Assembly: GCA_020028195.1 (NCBI GenBank)
Contig: JAHWYE010000138.1
Location: 1 to 5,578 of the forward strand
Source: Nitrospirota bacterium
Lineage (GTDB): Bacteria; Nitrospirota; Nitrospiria; Nitrospirales; Nitrospiraceae
DNA length: 5,578 bases
Direction: 5' to 3'
The position numbers were made by a program, and so were the translations under genes. How positions within the stretch are numbered: the stretch's first letter is position 1; every line of letters begins with the position of its first letter. Positions 1-5,578 of this stretch are shown here, one piece after another. The notes below the pieces were generated by a model. It made no database searches. It was not told the DNA's origin and saw only the letters and a program-made list of their open reading frames with translations.

Positions 1-1
1 T

Positions 2-328
2 ATTGAAGTGGACGACATTGAAGCGGTCTCTCGCGAATGGGAGTATCATGGGGTGAAGTTCAGCGGTCCGCTCAAAGAGGGTCGAGACGGCTTCGGGCCA
101 CTCAAACAACGGTTCACCTATCCCTTGTTCCCCGGAAGCGGCGTTTTCATAGAGTTGACGCAACGCCAGCATGGAGGCGAACAGTCTAAGACCTTCGTGC
201 GGGGGACCGTCGAGGCGCTCTACAAGGACATTGAGCGGGACCAGATTCAAGGCGTTGAACAGACGATCATCGACTACGAGACCCTCCCGCTCCCGTTCGA
301 AGACTCGTCGTTCAAGCGCGCATCCTAA
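2..328 (+). CDS. VOC-superfamily protein, C-terminal part, resembling 4-hydroxyphenylpyruvate dioxygenase (5' truncated by window)
   Basis: The frame is open from the first full codon at base 2 to TAA at 326-328, giving 108 residues. The GTG at 8 is probably an internal valine, because the reading begins inside a typical VOC strand-helix unit (VDDIEAV..EWEYHGVKF). Residues 47-55 (GVFIELTQR) match the last beta strand of HPPD-type enzymes, usually of the form FFEIIQR, where the glutamate (here Glu51 of the fragment) is the third Fe(II) ligand. The following EALYKDIERDQ, about residues 70-80, resembles the HPPD C-terminal helix. HPPD converts 4-hydroxyphenylpyruvate to homogentisate in the cytoplasm, which fits the next two genes. 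However, the GFG..N signature that normally precedes that helix is not recognisable (SKTFVRGT instead), and the two N-terminal His ligands are outside the window. VOC family is well supported; HPPD activity is inferred from context and the tail. The gene is separated from the next by 89 bases, so it may or may not share its transcript. Confidence 0.8.
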   Translation: MEVDDIEAVSREWEYHGVKFSGPLKEGRDGFGPLKQRFTYPLFPGSGVFIELTQRQHGGEQSKTFVRGTVEALYKDIERDQIQGVEQTIIDYETLPLPFEDSSFKRAS

Positions 329-404
329 ACCAGCAGCGAACGCAGAATGATGAGCGAAACGCTTCGCCATTCAACATTCATTGGTCACCGTTCTGCGGGA
401 AGAT

Positions 405-411
405 GGGGAGG
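405..411 (+). promoter_or_regulatory. Shine-Dalgarno sequence that fixes the start of the homogentisate dioxygenase gene
   Basis: GGGGAGG lies six bases before the ATG at 418, an ideal strength and spacing. An in-frame ATG at 403 is five codons further upstream but would place this purine run inside the coding sequence, and only a weak, badly spaced purine run (GGGAAG) directly abuts it. The start at 418 is therefore preferred. Confidence 0.8.
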
Positions 412-417
412 CCCGCG

Positions 418-1521
418 ATGTACCTCGTGAAGAAAGGCAATGCGCCAAATCAGGCCCACGTCGGGATTCCTGACGGCCTGCATGAAGAAGAGCACGGCCG
501 CCGCGGGTTTAGCGGGCCGTCATCGCACCTGTACCGAACACATCCTCCGACAGGATGGGTTCGCATCGACGGCCCTCTGAAGCCCCGCGCCTTCGCCTGC
601 GCGGCCCTCTCCACCCCGGACCAGCGATCGGCCGATGCCAGACCGGTCGAGATCCTGCGCAGCCCGGATGTGCGGGTCTTTCTCTCACGCCGAGCCGAGA
701 CGATGCCTTATTTCCTCCGCAATGCGGACGGGGATGAGGTGCAGTTTGTCCATAGTGGGAGGGGCCGGTTCGAGACAGACTATGGCACGTTGTCCTATGA
801 GCCTGGAGATTACGTGGTGATTCCCAAAGGAACTATCTATCGGGTCAGCGTGGAGGCGGGACCGTCGCTGTTCCTGATCGCCGAGAGTCCCAAGCAGGTC
901 ACGCTGCCGGAGCGAGGCCTGCTGGGACACCATGCGTTGTTCGACCTTGGTGTGCTGACCGTGCCTGAGCTAGCGCCTGTGACTGACACCAGTGGGCGCG
1001 AATGGGAAGTGCGCATTAAGCGCAACGGCGAATACACGAAGGTCGTGTATCCTTTCAATCCGATGGACGTGGTCGGCTGGAAAGGGGACCTGTGGGTGGC
1101 CAAGCTGAATGTGCGTGACTTCCGGCCTGTGATGAGTCCCCGGTACCATCTTCCTCCGAGCGTTCACGCGACATTCCAGGCCGGTGGGCTGCTCATCTCG
1201 ACCTTCGCTCCACGACCGCTTGAGAGCGATCCCCAGGCACTTCGAGTTCCGTTCTACCACCGGAACATGGATTATGACGAGGTCCTCTTTTATCACAAGG
1301 GAGACTTTTTCAGCAGAGCGGGCATCCAGCAGGGAGCGCTCACGCTTCATCCGCAGGGAATTCACCACGGCCCGCATCCTCAGGCGGTCGAGGCAAGCAA
1401 GACAAAGACGCACACGGACGAGGTCGCGGTGATGATCGAATCTCGCCGGCCGTTCAGCGTCCTGCCAGAACTGGAGACAGTGGAGCTGAAGGAATACGCG
1501 ATGAGTTGGAGTCAGCCATGA
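418..1521 (+). CDS. hmgA: Homogentisate 1,2-dioxygenase family protein (short cupin type)
   Basis: The protein has 367 residues from the ATG at 418. Homogentisate dioxygenase opens the aromatic ring of homogentisate with Fe(II) and O2 to give maleylacetoacetate. The N-terminus shows the family pattern of an E-E-H-G-R-x-GFSG run (about residues 23-33) followed by LYRTHPPT (38-45). A cupin core lies near residues 105-155 (DEVQFVHSGRG, then EPGDYVVIPKGT). The C-terminal cupin carries the iron site: YHRN with His281, Glu288 in DYDEV, and His317 in HHGP, matching His335, Glu341 and His371 of the human enzyme in order and approximate spacing. At 367 residues it belongs to the shorter bacterial class, below the roughly 430-445 residues of human or Pseudomonas enzymes. 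The stop overlaps the start of the next gene by ATGA (1518-1521), so the two are likely translationally coupled. Adjacent VOC/HPPD-like and FAH-family genes support the assignment. A related aromatic ring-cleavage substrate cannot be excluded. Confidence 0.85.
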   Translation: MYLVKKGNAPNQAHVGIPDGLHEEEHGRRGFSGPSSHLYRTHPPTGWVRIDGPLKPRAFACAALSTPDQRSADARPVEILRSPDVRVFLSRRAETMPYFLRNADGDEVQFVHSGRGRFETDYGTLSYEPGDYVVIPKGTIYRVSVEAGPSLFLIAESPKQVTLPERGLLGHHALFDLGVLTVPELAPVTDTSGREWEVRIKRNGEYTKVVYPFNPMDVVGWKGDLWVAKLNVRDFRPVMSPRYHLPPSVHATFQAGGLLISTFAPRPLESDPQALRVPFYHRNMDYDEVLFYHKGDFFSRAGIQQGALTLHPQGIHHGPHPQAVEASKTKTHTDEVAVMIESRRPFSVLPELETVELKEYAMSWSQP

Positions 1522-2510
1522 AACTGGTCAGTTTTCGAGTCCGAACCCCGGTGGGAAGCTTTGTTCGAGTCGGCGCCCTCCATGGACAGACCATCATTGA
1601 TCTCAACGTAGCCTATGCCCGGGTGCTTGCCGACCAGAAGGAAGCGCAGCCGTACCGACTCGCCAACGCCATGGTTCCTTCCACCATGCTCGAGCTCTTG
1701 GAAGGTGGAGATTCAGCCATGGCCGCGGCTCGGCAGGGATTCGACCACGCGGTCTGCTGCGGCGAGACCATTCAAGGCCCTGAAGGCGAAACCATCCTGT
1801 ATCGTCAGGACAATGTCCGGATCATGGCACCGCTGCCAAATCCAGGATCCCTGCGCGACTTTATTGCGTTCGAAGAGCATATCGCCGCCACATCCAAGAA
1901 ACGCGGGCAACCCATTCCGCCCGAATGGTACAAAGCCCCGGCCTACTATAAGGGCAACCACCGGACGATCATCGGACCGGACGATGACCTGCCCTGGCCA
2001 CTGGAAACGACCAAATTGGACTACGAGTTGGAGCTGGCCTGCATCATCGGCCGCAAAGGCAAGGACATCTCCGAGCGGGAGGCGCCGGGTTACGTCGCGG
2101 GCTACACGATCATGAACGACTTTAGTGCGCGGGACATTCAGTTTCAGGAAATGGCTTGTCGGCTTGGCCCGGCCAAAGGCAAAGACTTTGCGACAGCGAT
2201 TGGCCCCTGCCTCGTAACGCCGGATGAGATCCCTGACCTGAACGCACTCAAAATGATCGCGCGGGTGAACGGCGAGGTCTGGTCGGAAGGGCGCTTCGGG
2301 ACCATCCATTGGTCTTTCCCTCAAATGATCGCGCACGTCTCGCGCGGCGAAACGGTCTATCCGGGCGACCTGTTCGGCTCAGGGACAGTGGGCGGCGGGT
2401 GTGGCCTTGAGATGGACCGGTTTTTGCATCCCGGCGACGTGGTAGAGCTGGAAATCCAGCCGATTGGTCTCTTAAGAACCCGAGTCATCAAACAGGAGAG
2501 CAAGCGATGA
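1518..2510 (+). CDS. Fumarylacetoacetate hydrolase (FAH) family protein, probable fumarylacetoacetase
   Basis: The protein has 330 residues from the ATG at 1518. GGAG at 1508-1511 is spaced six bases before it; a TTG at 1506 in the same frame is rejected because it would precede that site. FAH-family enzymes cleave a carbon-carbon bond of a 1,3-diketo acid using a divalent metal; fumarylacetoacetase yields fumarate and acetoacetate. The active-site elements are present in order: Asp114 and His121 (RDFIAFEEH, the metal Asp and the catalytic His), Glu170 and Glu172 (YELEL), Asp201, Arg205 and Gln208 in NDFSARDIQ, Lys222 in KGKDF, and the glycine-rich GSGTVGGGCGLE at 287-298. The length is closer to bacterial FAH-domain proteins than to the roughly 420-residue animal enzyme. 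The substrate is inferred from the preceding homogentisate dioxygenase gene. Other FAH-family activities (acylpyruvase, 2-oxohepta-diene isomerase or decarboxylase) remain possible on sequence alone. It overlaps both neighbours by four bases. Confidence 0.87.
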   Translation: MKLVSFRVRTPVGSFVRVGALHGQTIIDLNVAYARVLADQKEAQPYRLANAMVPSTMLELLEGGDSAMAAARQGFDHAVCCGETIQGPEGETILYRQDNVRIMAPLPNPGSLRDFIAFEEHIAATSKKRGQPIPPEWYKAPAYYKGNHRTIIGPDDDLPWPLETTKLDYELELACIIGRKGKDISEREAPGYVAGYTIMNDFSARDIQFQEMACRLGPAKGKDFATAIGPCLVTPDEIPDLNALKMIARVNGEVWSEGRFGTIHWSFPQMIAHVSRGETVYPGDLFGSGTVGGGCGLEMDRFLHPGDVVELEIQPIGLLRTRVIKQESKR

Positions 2511-3262
2511 GCGTAACCGTGACGGATGAGCAGGCAGTGACGGAACTGATCCACCGGCACCGGGCCCTCTATGACGGTCCAGCGATTGAGCCAAGACTGA
2601 AGAGCATCATCCGGGACGTCCCGCATTCCAAGCTTTCTGACTGGGACGTCCATCGGATCCTCCGGTCATCCAGAGCGGTCTTCTTCGACACGCATGTCGA
2701 GGTCGCCTCGGGCCATCATACAGGGACCTATCTCCGGTTCGAATCTATCGCGCGGTTTTCCCAACTGGTCACCTTGATCGCGCGAGACATGGCCGACTGG
2801 ATCCGCCAGACTTACGAGAAGGACCCTGTCGTCGGCCTTGTGACCACCGCTTCCGACGCCCAGGCCTTGGCCGAGCGCGTGGCAGACCTGCTCCACGAGA
2901 AGATGCGGCTCCGGGTAGTCCTGACTCCTTTCAATCGAGAGACCGGAAAAATCGGCACGGAGGTGATAGCTGGTGCCATCCGAGCTGGCGAACGGTTCGT
3001 TGTGCTGAATGATGTGACCACGCGCGGGAATTGCGTCGGCAAGCTGGGCAAGGTCGTCACCGAGCACGGAGGTGTCCTGGCCGGAATGATGGTCTTTGCC
3101 CGCCGTGACAGCGGGCAGTTCCCCTTGATGGACGAACTGACCGCCAAGTTTCCATTCTACTACACGGCTGATCTGAACATGCCGCAGTGGGAGCCGGCTG
3201 GTTGCCCGCTCTGCAAAGCCAAGAAGCCGTTGCTTTCTTGGAGGGACATGCCGGAGCTCTAA
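2507..3262 (+). CDS. Orotate phosphoribosyltransferase-like type I phosphoribosyltransferase, substrate unknown
   Basis: The protein has 251 residues, starting at the ATG overlapping the previous stop (ATGA, 2507-2510), with AGGAG eight bases upstream. GHHTGTYLRF (about 69-78) recalls the SG..S.YY segment of orotate phosphoribosyltransferases. The PRPP loop is at about 164-177 (FVVLNDVTTRGNCV), followed by a helix and the strand GGVLAGMMVFARRDSG. The loop departs from the usual DDVxTTG pattern: the first acidic residue is Asn168, and Arg173 and Asn175 sit in the phosphate-binding turn. The C-terminal segment contains CPLC (Cys233 and Cys236) followed by KAKKPLL, resembling a half zinc knuckle. 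I recall similar cysteine-containing tails in some OPRT-like proteins. True PyrE enzymes are generally shorter (about 210 residues). The gene sits between a probable tyrosine-degradation enzyme and a 2-oxo acid dehydrogenase, which does not suggest pyrimidine synthesis. It could be a regulator, a salvage enzyme or a nucleotide-linked enzyme; no function is assigned. Confidence 0.75.
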   Translation: MSVTVTDEQAVTELIHRHRALYDGPAIEPRLKSIIRDVPHSKLSDWDVHRILRSSRAVFFDTHVEVASGHHTGTYLRFESIARFSQLVTLIARDMADWIRQTYEKDPVVGLVTTASDAQALAERVADLLHEKMRLRVVLTPFNRETGKIGTEVIAGAIRAGERFVVLNDVTTRGNCVGKLGKVVTEHGGVLAGMMVFARRDSGQFPLMDELTAKFPFYYTADLNMPQWEPAGCPLCKAKKPLLSWRDMPEL

Positions 3263-3297
3263 AGTCTTCAAGCTCAATGCGATAGAGGAGGGCCCCG

Positions 3298-4299
3298 ATG
3301 GATGCTGCGGTAGTTGCGAAGGACATCAAACGAACCGATCTACTTCAGATGTACTACTACCTGCGTCTCACCAGAACCCTGGAGGACCGGATCACAGCCC
3401 TGTACCGGCAGGGACGGATCGTAGGCGGAGTCTATACCAGCAATGGCATGGAGGCGATCTCGGTCGGCTATGCCTCTGCCCTGGAACGGGACGACATCAT
3501 CGCTCCCTTTCACCGAGACATGGGCGCCTTCCTCATCCGGGGGATCACGCCCGGCGAAGTGATTGCCCAGTATCTCGGCAAGCGTACCGGCCCCACCAAG
3601 GGGAAGGACGGCAACGTGCATATGGGCGATCTGAAGCGCGGCGTGATCGGATTCGTCAGCCACTTGGCCGACAATCTGCCGGTCGCCACCGGCGCGGCCC
3701 TGGCCTTCAAGCTCCGCGGAGAGGCCCGCGTCGTCGTGACCAATACGGGTGACGGTGGAACCAGCCGGGGCGACTTTCATGAAGCCATGAACTTCGCGGC
3801 AGTCCGCAAACTGCCGGTCGTGTTTTTCTGCAACAACAACCAGTATGCCTATTCGACTCCCCTGCCTCTGCAGATGGCGATCCGCGACGTAGCCGACCGG
3901 GGCAAAGCCTATGGCATGCCAAGCGAGATTGTGGATGGCAATGACGTCTCGGCCGTCTATCTCGCGGCTCAGCGGGCGATCCGGAAGGCACGGGCCGGCG
4001 AGGGACCGACCTTCATCGAATGCAAGACGATGCGGATGCACGGCCATTCGGAGCACGACTCGGCCAAGTATGTGCCCCGCGAACTGTTGGAGGAGTGGAA
4101 GAAGAAGGACCCGATCCTCAAGGCGGAACAGATGCTCACCCAGCTCGGCTATGGCGACAAAGCTACGTTCCGTGAGATCGAGGAGCGCGTCCAGAAGGAG
4201 GTCGAGGCCGGCGTGGAGTTTGCTGAACAGAGCCCCTTGCCGGAAGGTCCGGAGGCCTTAGAAGGCGTCTTTGCCGATGAAGACGAGGTGAAGCCATGA
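3298..4299 (+). CDS. 2-oxo acid dehydrogenase E1 component, alpha subunit (pyruvate dehydrogenase-like)
   Basis: The protein has 333 residues. The ATG at 3298 follows a strong GGAGG (3287-3291) with six bases of spacing. With the beta subunit it forms the thiamine-diphosphate-dependent decarboxylase of a cytoplasmic 2-oxo acid dehydrogenase complex, which transfers the acyl group to the lipoyl arm of E2. The ThDP motif is clear: GDG at 151-153, SRGDFHEAMNFAA, then CNNN ending at 181. A phosphate-contacting FHRDMG lies at 71-76, and the HGHSEHDSAKYVP loop (248-260) corresponds to the conserved region that is phosphorylated in mitochondrial enzymes. The length fits bacterial heterotetrameric E1 alpha (about 320-370). 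Motifs such as NNNQYAYSTP are shared by pyruvate, acetoin and branched-chain 2-oxo acid E1 subunits, so the substrate is unresolved. The gene lies 35 bases after the phosphoribosyltransferase gene with no terminator between, and overlaps E1 beta by ATGA. Confidence 0.92.
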   Translation: MDAAVVAKDIKRTDLLQMYYYLRLTRTLEDRITALYRQGRIVGGVYTSNGMEAISVGYASALERDDIIAPFHRDMGAFLIRGITPGEVIAQYLGKRTGPTKGKDGNVHMGDLKRGVIGFVSHLADNLPVATGAALAFKLRGEARVVVTNTGDGGTSRGDFHEAMNFAAVRKLPVVFFCNNNQYAYSTPLPLQMAIRDVADRGKAYGMPSEIVDGNDVSAVYLAAQRAIRKARAGEGPTFIECKTMRMHGHSEHDSAKYVPRELLEEWKKKDPILKAEQMLTQLGYGDKATFREIEERVQKEVEAGVEFAEQSPLPEGPEALEGVFADEDEVKP

Positions 4300-5393
4300 C
4301 AACAACCGCAGCGGGGCGCGAAGTCACCTACCTCGAGGCGATCTCGGAAGCCCTGGACGAGGAAATGAGCCGCGACGAGCGGGTCTTCCTGATGGGCGAG
4401 GACATTGGCCCATACGGCGGAGCCTTCCGGATCACAGAAGGGTTCCAGAAAAAATACGGCGAGTGGCGGGTGTTGGATACGCCGTTGGCCGAGTCCGGCT
4501 TTGTGGGAGCTGCGATCGGAGCGGCGATGATGGGGATGAGGCCAGTGGTGGAGATGCAGTTTGCCGACTTCATTTCCTGCGCCTTTGATCAGATCACTGA
4601 GGTGGCAGCGAAAAACCATTACCGCTGGGGCGCAGCGGTGCCGATGGTGATCCGAGCTCCGTTCGGCGGCGGCGTGCATGGCGGACCGTTCCATTCGGAA
4701 TGCCCGGAAGGTTGGTTCTTTCATTCGCCCGGTCTCAAGCTCGTCGCGCCTTCGACGCCATACGACGCCAAGGGCCTGCTGAAGGCAGCCATCCGGGATC
4801 CGAACCCGGTCATCTATTTTGAGCACAAATTTCTCTACCGTCGAATAAAGGCGGTCTTGCCGACCGAGGACTACATTGTTCCGATCGGCAAGGCTGAGGT
4901 GAAGCGAGCCGGCACCGACATCTCGGTGATCACCTACGGCGCGATGGTCCACCTGGCATTGGAGGCCGCCGAGGTGCTGGCGAAAGAGGGCATTAACTTG
5001 GAAGTCGTGGATCTCCGGACGCTCATGCCCTTGGACAAAGAGACGGTCTTCGAATCCGTGCGGAAGACCAGCAAGGCGATCATGCTCCACGAAGACAACA
5101 AGACCGGCGGGATCGGAGCCGAGATCGCGGCGCTCCTGGCTGAAGAATGCTTTGATTGCCTCGACGGGCCGATCCTGCGCATTGCCGCGCCAGACACACC
5201 GGTCCCTTTCAGCACGCCGCTGGAAGAGTTCTTTCTCCCCAAGGCGAGCGACGTGCTCGCAGCGACCCCCACCCTCCCCTCCCCGCTTGAGGGGGAGGGT
5301 AAGGGAGGGGGCCGGAGGACTTCGTGCCGACCGACGTCATCATGCCCCAACTCGGAGAGAGCATCGCCGAGGGAACTATTGTCAAATGGCTGA
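4296..5393 (+). CDS. 2-oxo acid dehydrogenase E1 component, beta subunit, with a repeat-derived C-terminal extension
   Basis: The ATG at 4296 overlaps the E1 alpha stop and follows GAGGTG (4285-4290). The frame encodes 365 residues, whereas this family normally has about 325. Family features run to about residue 322: an N-terminal pyrimidine-binding domain with GEDIGPYGGAF (34-44), LDTPLAESGFVG (60-71, Glu66 being the likely ThDP-activating glutamate), QFADF (88-92) and GGPFHSECPE (129-138), then a C-terminal transketolase-like domain with EVVDLRTLMPLD (236-247) and TPVPFSTPLEEFFLPKASDV (301-320). The normal ending after LAA (a short charged or aromatic tail, then stop) is missing. Instead the frame reads through a 48-base palindromic repeat (residues 324-339, beginning TPTLPSPLEGEG) and then runs out of frame through the start of E2 until TGA at 5391-5393, overlapping that gene by 70 bases. 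The tail is unlikely to be ancestral. The core enzyme looks intact, because the extension begins after the last conserved segment. Confidence 0.9.
   Translation: MTTTAAGREVTYLEAISEALDEEMSRDERVFLMGEDIGPYGGAFRITEGFQKKYGEWRVLDTPLAESGFVGAAIGAAMMGMRPVVEMQFADFISCAFDQITEVAAKNHYRWGAAVPMVIRAPFGGGVHGGPFHSECPEGWFFHSPGLKLVAPSTPYDAKGLLKAAIRDPNPVIYFEHKFLYRRIKAVLPTEDYIVPIGKAEVKRAGTDISVITYGAMVHLALEAAEVLAKEGINLEVVDLRTLMPLDKETVFESVRKTSKAIMLHEDNKTGGIGAEIAALLAEECFDCLDGPILRIAAPDTPVPFSTPLEEFFLPKASDVLAATPTLPSPLEGEGKGGGRRTSCRPTSSCPNSERASPRELLSNG
5265..5312. repeat. C/G-rich imperfect palindromic repeat at the E1 beta/E2 junction (REP- or MITE-like)
   Basis: An imperfect hairpin can be drawn by hand. The inner stem CCCTCCCC (5277-5284) pairs fully with GGGGAGGG (5292-5299) around a seven-base loop (5285-5291). 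Flanking it, CCCCCACCC (5266-5274) pairs with GGGAGGGGG (5303-5311) except for one central A-A mismatch, with a small internal loop between the stems. The composition, a pyrimidine arm followed by a purine arm, is quite unlike the surrounding coding sequence. The element resembles short dispersed palindromes that are frequent in many bacterial genomes and give spurious peptides of the type LPSPLEGEG. Only one copy is in this window, so being repetitive is an inference. No T-run follows, so it is not a typical rho-independent terminator. Confidence 0.7.
5314..5319 (+). promoter_or_regulatory. Shine-Dalgarno sequence for the E2 gene, next to the palindrome
   Basis: GGAGGA ends four bases before the GTG at 5324, a slightly short but workable spacing. 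It begins only two bases after the end of the palindromic repeat. The CCTCC stretches in the left arm of that repeat (5273-5277 and 5278-5282) are complementary to its GGAGG, so alternative pairing could mask it. Confidence 0.6.
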
Positions 5394-5578
5394 TCCCCCC
5401 TGGTGGCCGCATCGAGAAGGACCAACCGCTATTGGAGGTGGAAACCGACAAGGTTTCCCTGGAGATCCCCTCCCCCACCGCCGGCTTTCTGACCGAGGTG
5501 CTTGTCCAAGCGGGGCAAACCGTGCCGGTCGGAACCGTCATAGCGAGACTCGAGGGGCAGGTGGCAACCGGGGTCGTA
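5324..5578 (+). CDS. 2-oxo acid dehydrogenase E2 component (dihydrolipoyl acyltransferase), N-terminal lipoyl domain, 3' truncated by window
   Basis: The frame encodes 85 residues before the window ends, in phase and still open. E2 carries the swinging lipoyl arm and transfers the acyl group to coenzyme A, and forms the core of the complex served by E1. The fragment is a complete lipoyl domain: PQLGESIAEGTIVKW (8-22), then the lipoylation motif ETDKVSLEI with Lys43 as the modified residue, then SPTAGFL and the symmetrical second half GQTVPVGTVIARL. GTG at 5324 is taken as the start because it follows GGAGGA, because homologues typically have a few residues before the MPQLGES-type motif, and because an in-frame TAA at 5300-5302 blocks any earlier start beyond the repeat. 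ATG at 5342 is the only other candidate and lacks a well-placed ribosome site. ETDKVSLE resembles the 2-oxoglutarate and branched-chain E2 type, but the substrate cannot be decided from this domain. Confidence 0.88.
   Translation, partial: MPTDVIMPQLGESIAEGTIVKWLIPPGGRIEKDQPLLEVETDKVSLEIPSPTAGFLTEVLVQAGQTVPVGTVIARLEGQVATGVV

Noticed and set aside
354..367. Small inverted repeat GCGAA-ACGC-TTCGC in the 329-417 gap
   Set aside because: Only five base pairs, no T-run and no symmetry beyond it; too weak to call a terminator or operator.
329..404. Possible promoter upstream of the homogentisate dioxygenase gene
   Set aside because: No convincing pair of -35 and -10 boxes at proper spacing could be picked out; a TTGGTC near 380 has no good partner.
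1713..2336. 207-codon minus-strand open frame opposite the FAH-family gene
   Set aside because: Shadow frame; the plus-strand gene holds all FAH active-site residues.
3263..3297. Terminator or promoter between the phosphoribosyltransferase and E1 alpha genes
   Set aside because: The 35 bases contain a strong ribosome site but no hairpin with a T-run and no clear promoter boxes.
3340..4056. 238-codon minus-strand open frame opposite E1 alpha
   Set aside because: Shadow of a gene with clear ThDP motifs; composition rich in Arg, His and Gly without family features.
4149..5090. 313-codon open frame on the minus strand opposite E1 alpha/E1 beta
   Set aside because: It is antisense to two well-recognised genes, shows no recognisable domain, and such long antisense frames are expected in GC-rich coding DNA.
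5266..5311. Rho-independent terminator at the E1 beta/E2 junction
   Set aside because: The hairpin is GC-rich, but it lies before the E2 ribosome site inside an open frame and is followed by GCCGGAGGAC, not a T-run.
5342..5344. ATG as the E2 start
   Set aside because: The upstream GTG at 5324 has GGAGGA close before it and gives the normal N-terminal residues of the lipoyl domain; no comparable site serves 5342.

Overview
The window reads as one stretch of densely packed bacterial genes, all on the + strand and GC-rich (roughly 60% by eye). It holds seven genes, two of them cut by the window edges. Start sites have clear Shine-Dalgarno sequences and there are no introns, so a bacterium is certain. 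The combination of a short homogentisate dioxygenase, a fumarylacetoacetase-family hydrolase, an OPRT-like protein and a three-part 2-oxo acid dehydrogenase loosely recalls the Nitrospira lineage. That placement is from memory and is weak.

Left part (2-2510): the tail of a vicinal-oxygen-chelate protein resembling the C-terminus of 4-hydroxyphenylpyruvate dioxygenase, then a homogentisate 1,2-dioxygenase-type cupin protein (418-1521), then a fumarylacetoacetate hydrolase family protein (1518-2510). Read together these look like the lower tyrosine catabolic route: 4-hydroxyphenylpyruvate to homogentisate, ring opening to maleylacetoacetate, and cleavage to fumarate and acetoacetate. The maleylacetoacetate isomerase normally needed between the last two steps is not in the window.

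Middle (2507-3262): a type I phosphoribosyltransferase-like protein related to orotate phosphoribosyltransferase, with an atypical PRPP-binding loop and a C-terminal CPLC motif. It overlaps the hydrolase gene by four bases. Its role in this context is not known.

Right part (3298-5578): E1 alpha, E1 beta and the start of E2 of a thiamine-diphosphate-dependent 2-oxo acid dehydrogenase complex (pyruvate, branched-chain or similar; substrate unresolved). The E2 gene, starting with GTG at 5324, is cut by the window end after the lipoyl domain.

Gene pairs hgd/fah, fah/PRTase and E1 alpha/E1 beta are joined by ATGA overlaps. The PRTase and E1 alpha genes are 35 bases apart with no terminator, so 418 to the window end is probably a single transcription unit. 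The exception to the tidy packing is the E1 beta/E2 junction. There a 48-base C/G-rich imperfect palindrome (5265-5312) lies inside the end of the E1 beta reading frame. It appears to have displaced the native C-terminus, adding a 42-residue foreign tail and making E1 beta overlap E2 by 70 bases. This junction and the unusual phosphoribosyltransferase are the most interesting items. I see no CRISPR array, RNA gene, transposase or other clear defence or mobile system.
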